NCBI RefSeq assembly: GCF_000970465.2
Contig: NZ_LAJE02000198.1
Coordinates: forward strand, 1 to 45,000
Origin: Devosia insulae DS-56
GTDB taxonomy: Bacteria > Pseudomonadota > Alphaproteobacteria > Rhizobiales > Devosiaceae
Length of the DNA: 45,000 nt
Direction: 5' to 3'
Below the pieces are notes generated by a model. That model did not search any database, was not told where the DNA came from, and was given only the letters and a program-made list of their open reading frames with translations. Positions 44,302 through 45,000 of the stretch are shown here, one piece after another; the first letter of the stretch is position 1; every line of letters starts with the position of its first letter. Both the position numbers and the translations under genes were made by a program.

Positions 44302-45000
44302 CTAGTTCAGCGCCGCAACCGTCATCGGGGCGGCGTCGCGGTTCATCAGGTCGCGGATCTGCGCGATGGTCTGCTCGAAATTGCCCTCGTATTGCGCCGA
44401 GAGCGACTTGTCGCGCGGCAGCTTCACGCTCAGGGGGTCGACGAAGCGGCCGTTGACCTTGATCTCGAAGTGCAGGTGCGGGCCGGTAGAGTTACCGGTC
44501 GAGCCGACATAGCCGATGATCTGGCCCTGGCGTACCCGGACGCCCGGCTTGATGCCGTCAGCGATGCGGCTCTGGTGGCCATAGCCGGTCTCGAAGCCGT
44601 TGACGTGCTTGATCTCGACATACTTGCCGTAGCCCGAGACCCACTGGGCCTTCTCGATCACGCCGTCGCCCGAAGCATAGATCGGCGTGCCGGTCTTGGA
44701 TGCGAGGTCGACGCCGGTATGCATGCGGCGCGACTTGAAGATCGGGTGGACACGGTTGCCGAAGCGGCTGGCAAGACGACCGCCGCCCTGCAGCGGCCGG
44801 CGAGTGAGGAAGCGCTTGCCGGTCTCGCCGTCCGGATCATAGAAATCCACGGTGCCGTCGTCGGTGCGGAAGCGGAACAGCTCGCGCGTCGTGGTGCCGA
44901 GTTTCAGCGCCACATAGAGCAGATCCTGGTGGCCGGTGGCGTCCTTCTCGGTCTCGAGAATTTCGATCGAGTCGCCGGCGCTGATGCGCTTGGTCAGGTC
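44302..45000 (-). CDS. M23 family murein endopeptidase (partial, N terminus outside the window)
   Basis: At least 233 residues are visible, and the frame stays open to the window edge. A GTG at 44913 is internal: the frame continues upstream as LTKRISAGDSIEIL and further. The LytM/M23 domain has zinc ligands in RMHTGVDLASKTGTPIYASGDG and HLHFEIKVNG, plus the conserved GYGHQSRI and VGSTGNSTGPHLH. It cuts the peptide cross-links of peptidoglycan in the periplasm, as MepM-type enzymes do. The SAGDSIEILE stretch upstream resembles the OapA/LysM-like N domain of MepM-type enzymes. The gene converges with the MFS gene. Confidence 0.92.
   Translation of the reverse strand, partial: DLTKRISAGDSIEILETEKDATGHQDLLYVALKLGTTTRELFRFRTDDGTVDFYDPDGETGKRFLTRRPLQGGGRLASRFGNRVHPIFKSRRMHTGVDLASKTGTPIYASGDGVIEKAQWVSGYGKYVEIKHVNGFETGYGHQSRIADGIKPGVRVRQGQIIGYVGSTGNSTGPHLHFEIKVNGRFVDPLSVKLPRDKSLSAQYEGNFEQTIAQIRDLMNRDAAPMTVAALN

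Overview
The window is dense, GC-rich chromosomal DNA of an alphaproteobacterium, most likely a member of the Hyphomicrobiales (Devosia-like). The basis is the run lysC-ptsP-prfA-prmC-DUF4167-clpB, secA next to a periplasmic PPIase and argJ-GNAT-mutT, a UbiG gene near lysC, and intergenic palindromes that resemble RIME-type elements of this order. The genus is inference. No rRNA, tRNA, CRISPR array, prophage or transposase was seen.

Layout. 1-6610: a palindromic repeat, a small zinc-ribbon protein, accA (fatty-acid synthesis), a three-gene envelope cluster with two paralogous YafK-type L,D-transpeptidases, then convergent DMT and MFS transporters. 6816-11924: a DUF1127/double-SRPBCC operon divergent from a regulator with two helix-turn-helix regions, a secreted-type beta-propeller, and a large exported PAN/SH3 protein. 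12103-19734: secA divergent from a parvulin foldase, a TetR gene divergent from a small membrane protein with a clear operator, the argJ-GNAT-mutT operon and an orphan Flp pilin. 19739-25376: NDUFAF5-like methyltransferase, comF, grxC, nitrilase, DUF1178, an ECF sigma factor operon with a CPAC membrane protein, ubiG and a SnoaL-like protein. 25511-35778: lysC, ptsP, prfA, prmC, DUF4167 and clpB, with a TumE/TumA toxin-antitoxin module inserted before clpB.

35812-44232: the least ordinary region. Three integral-membrane alpha/beta hydrolases (two of them paralogues sharing an HGLTNCP signature, the third of the Abhydrolase_9 type) surround a two-HKD cardiolipin-synthase-like phospholipase D. 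A VOC protein, a RIME-like palindrome and a 14-helix type MFS exporter follow. The best guess is a membrane-lipid remodelling or signalling locus, and this is inference. The window ends inside an M23 murein endopeptidase gene.

Many genes are tightly coupled. There are ATGA/GTGA/TGATG start-stop overlaps at 18375, 19127, 22617, 23548 and 40755, and convergent overlapping stop codons at 5225-5228 and 23039-23042. Long antisense open frames are common because of GC-rich third codon positions and are not genes.
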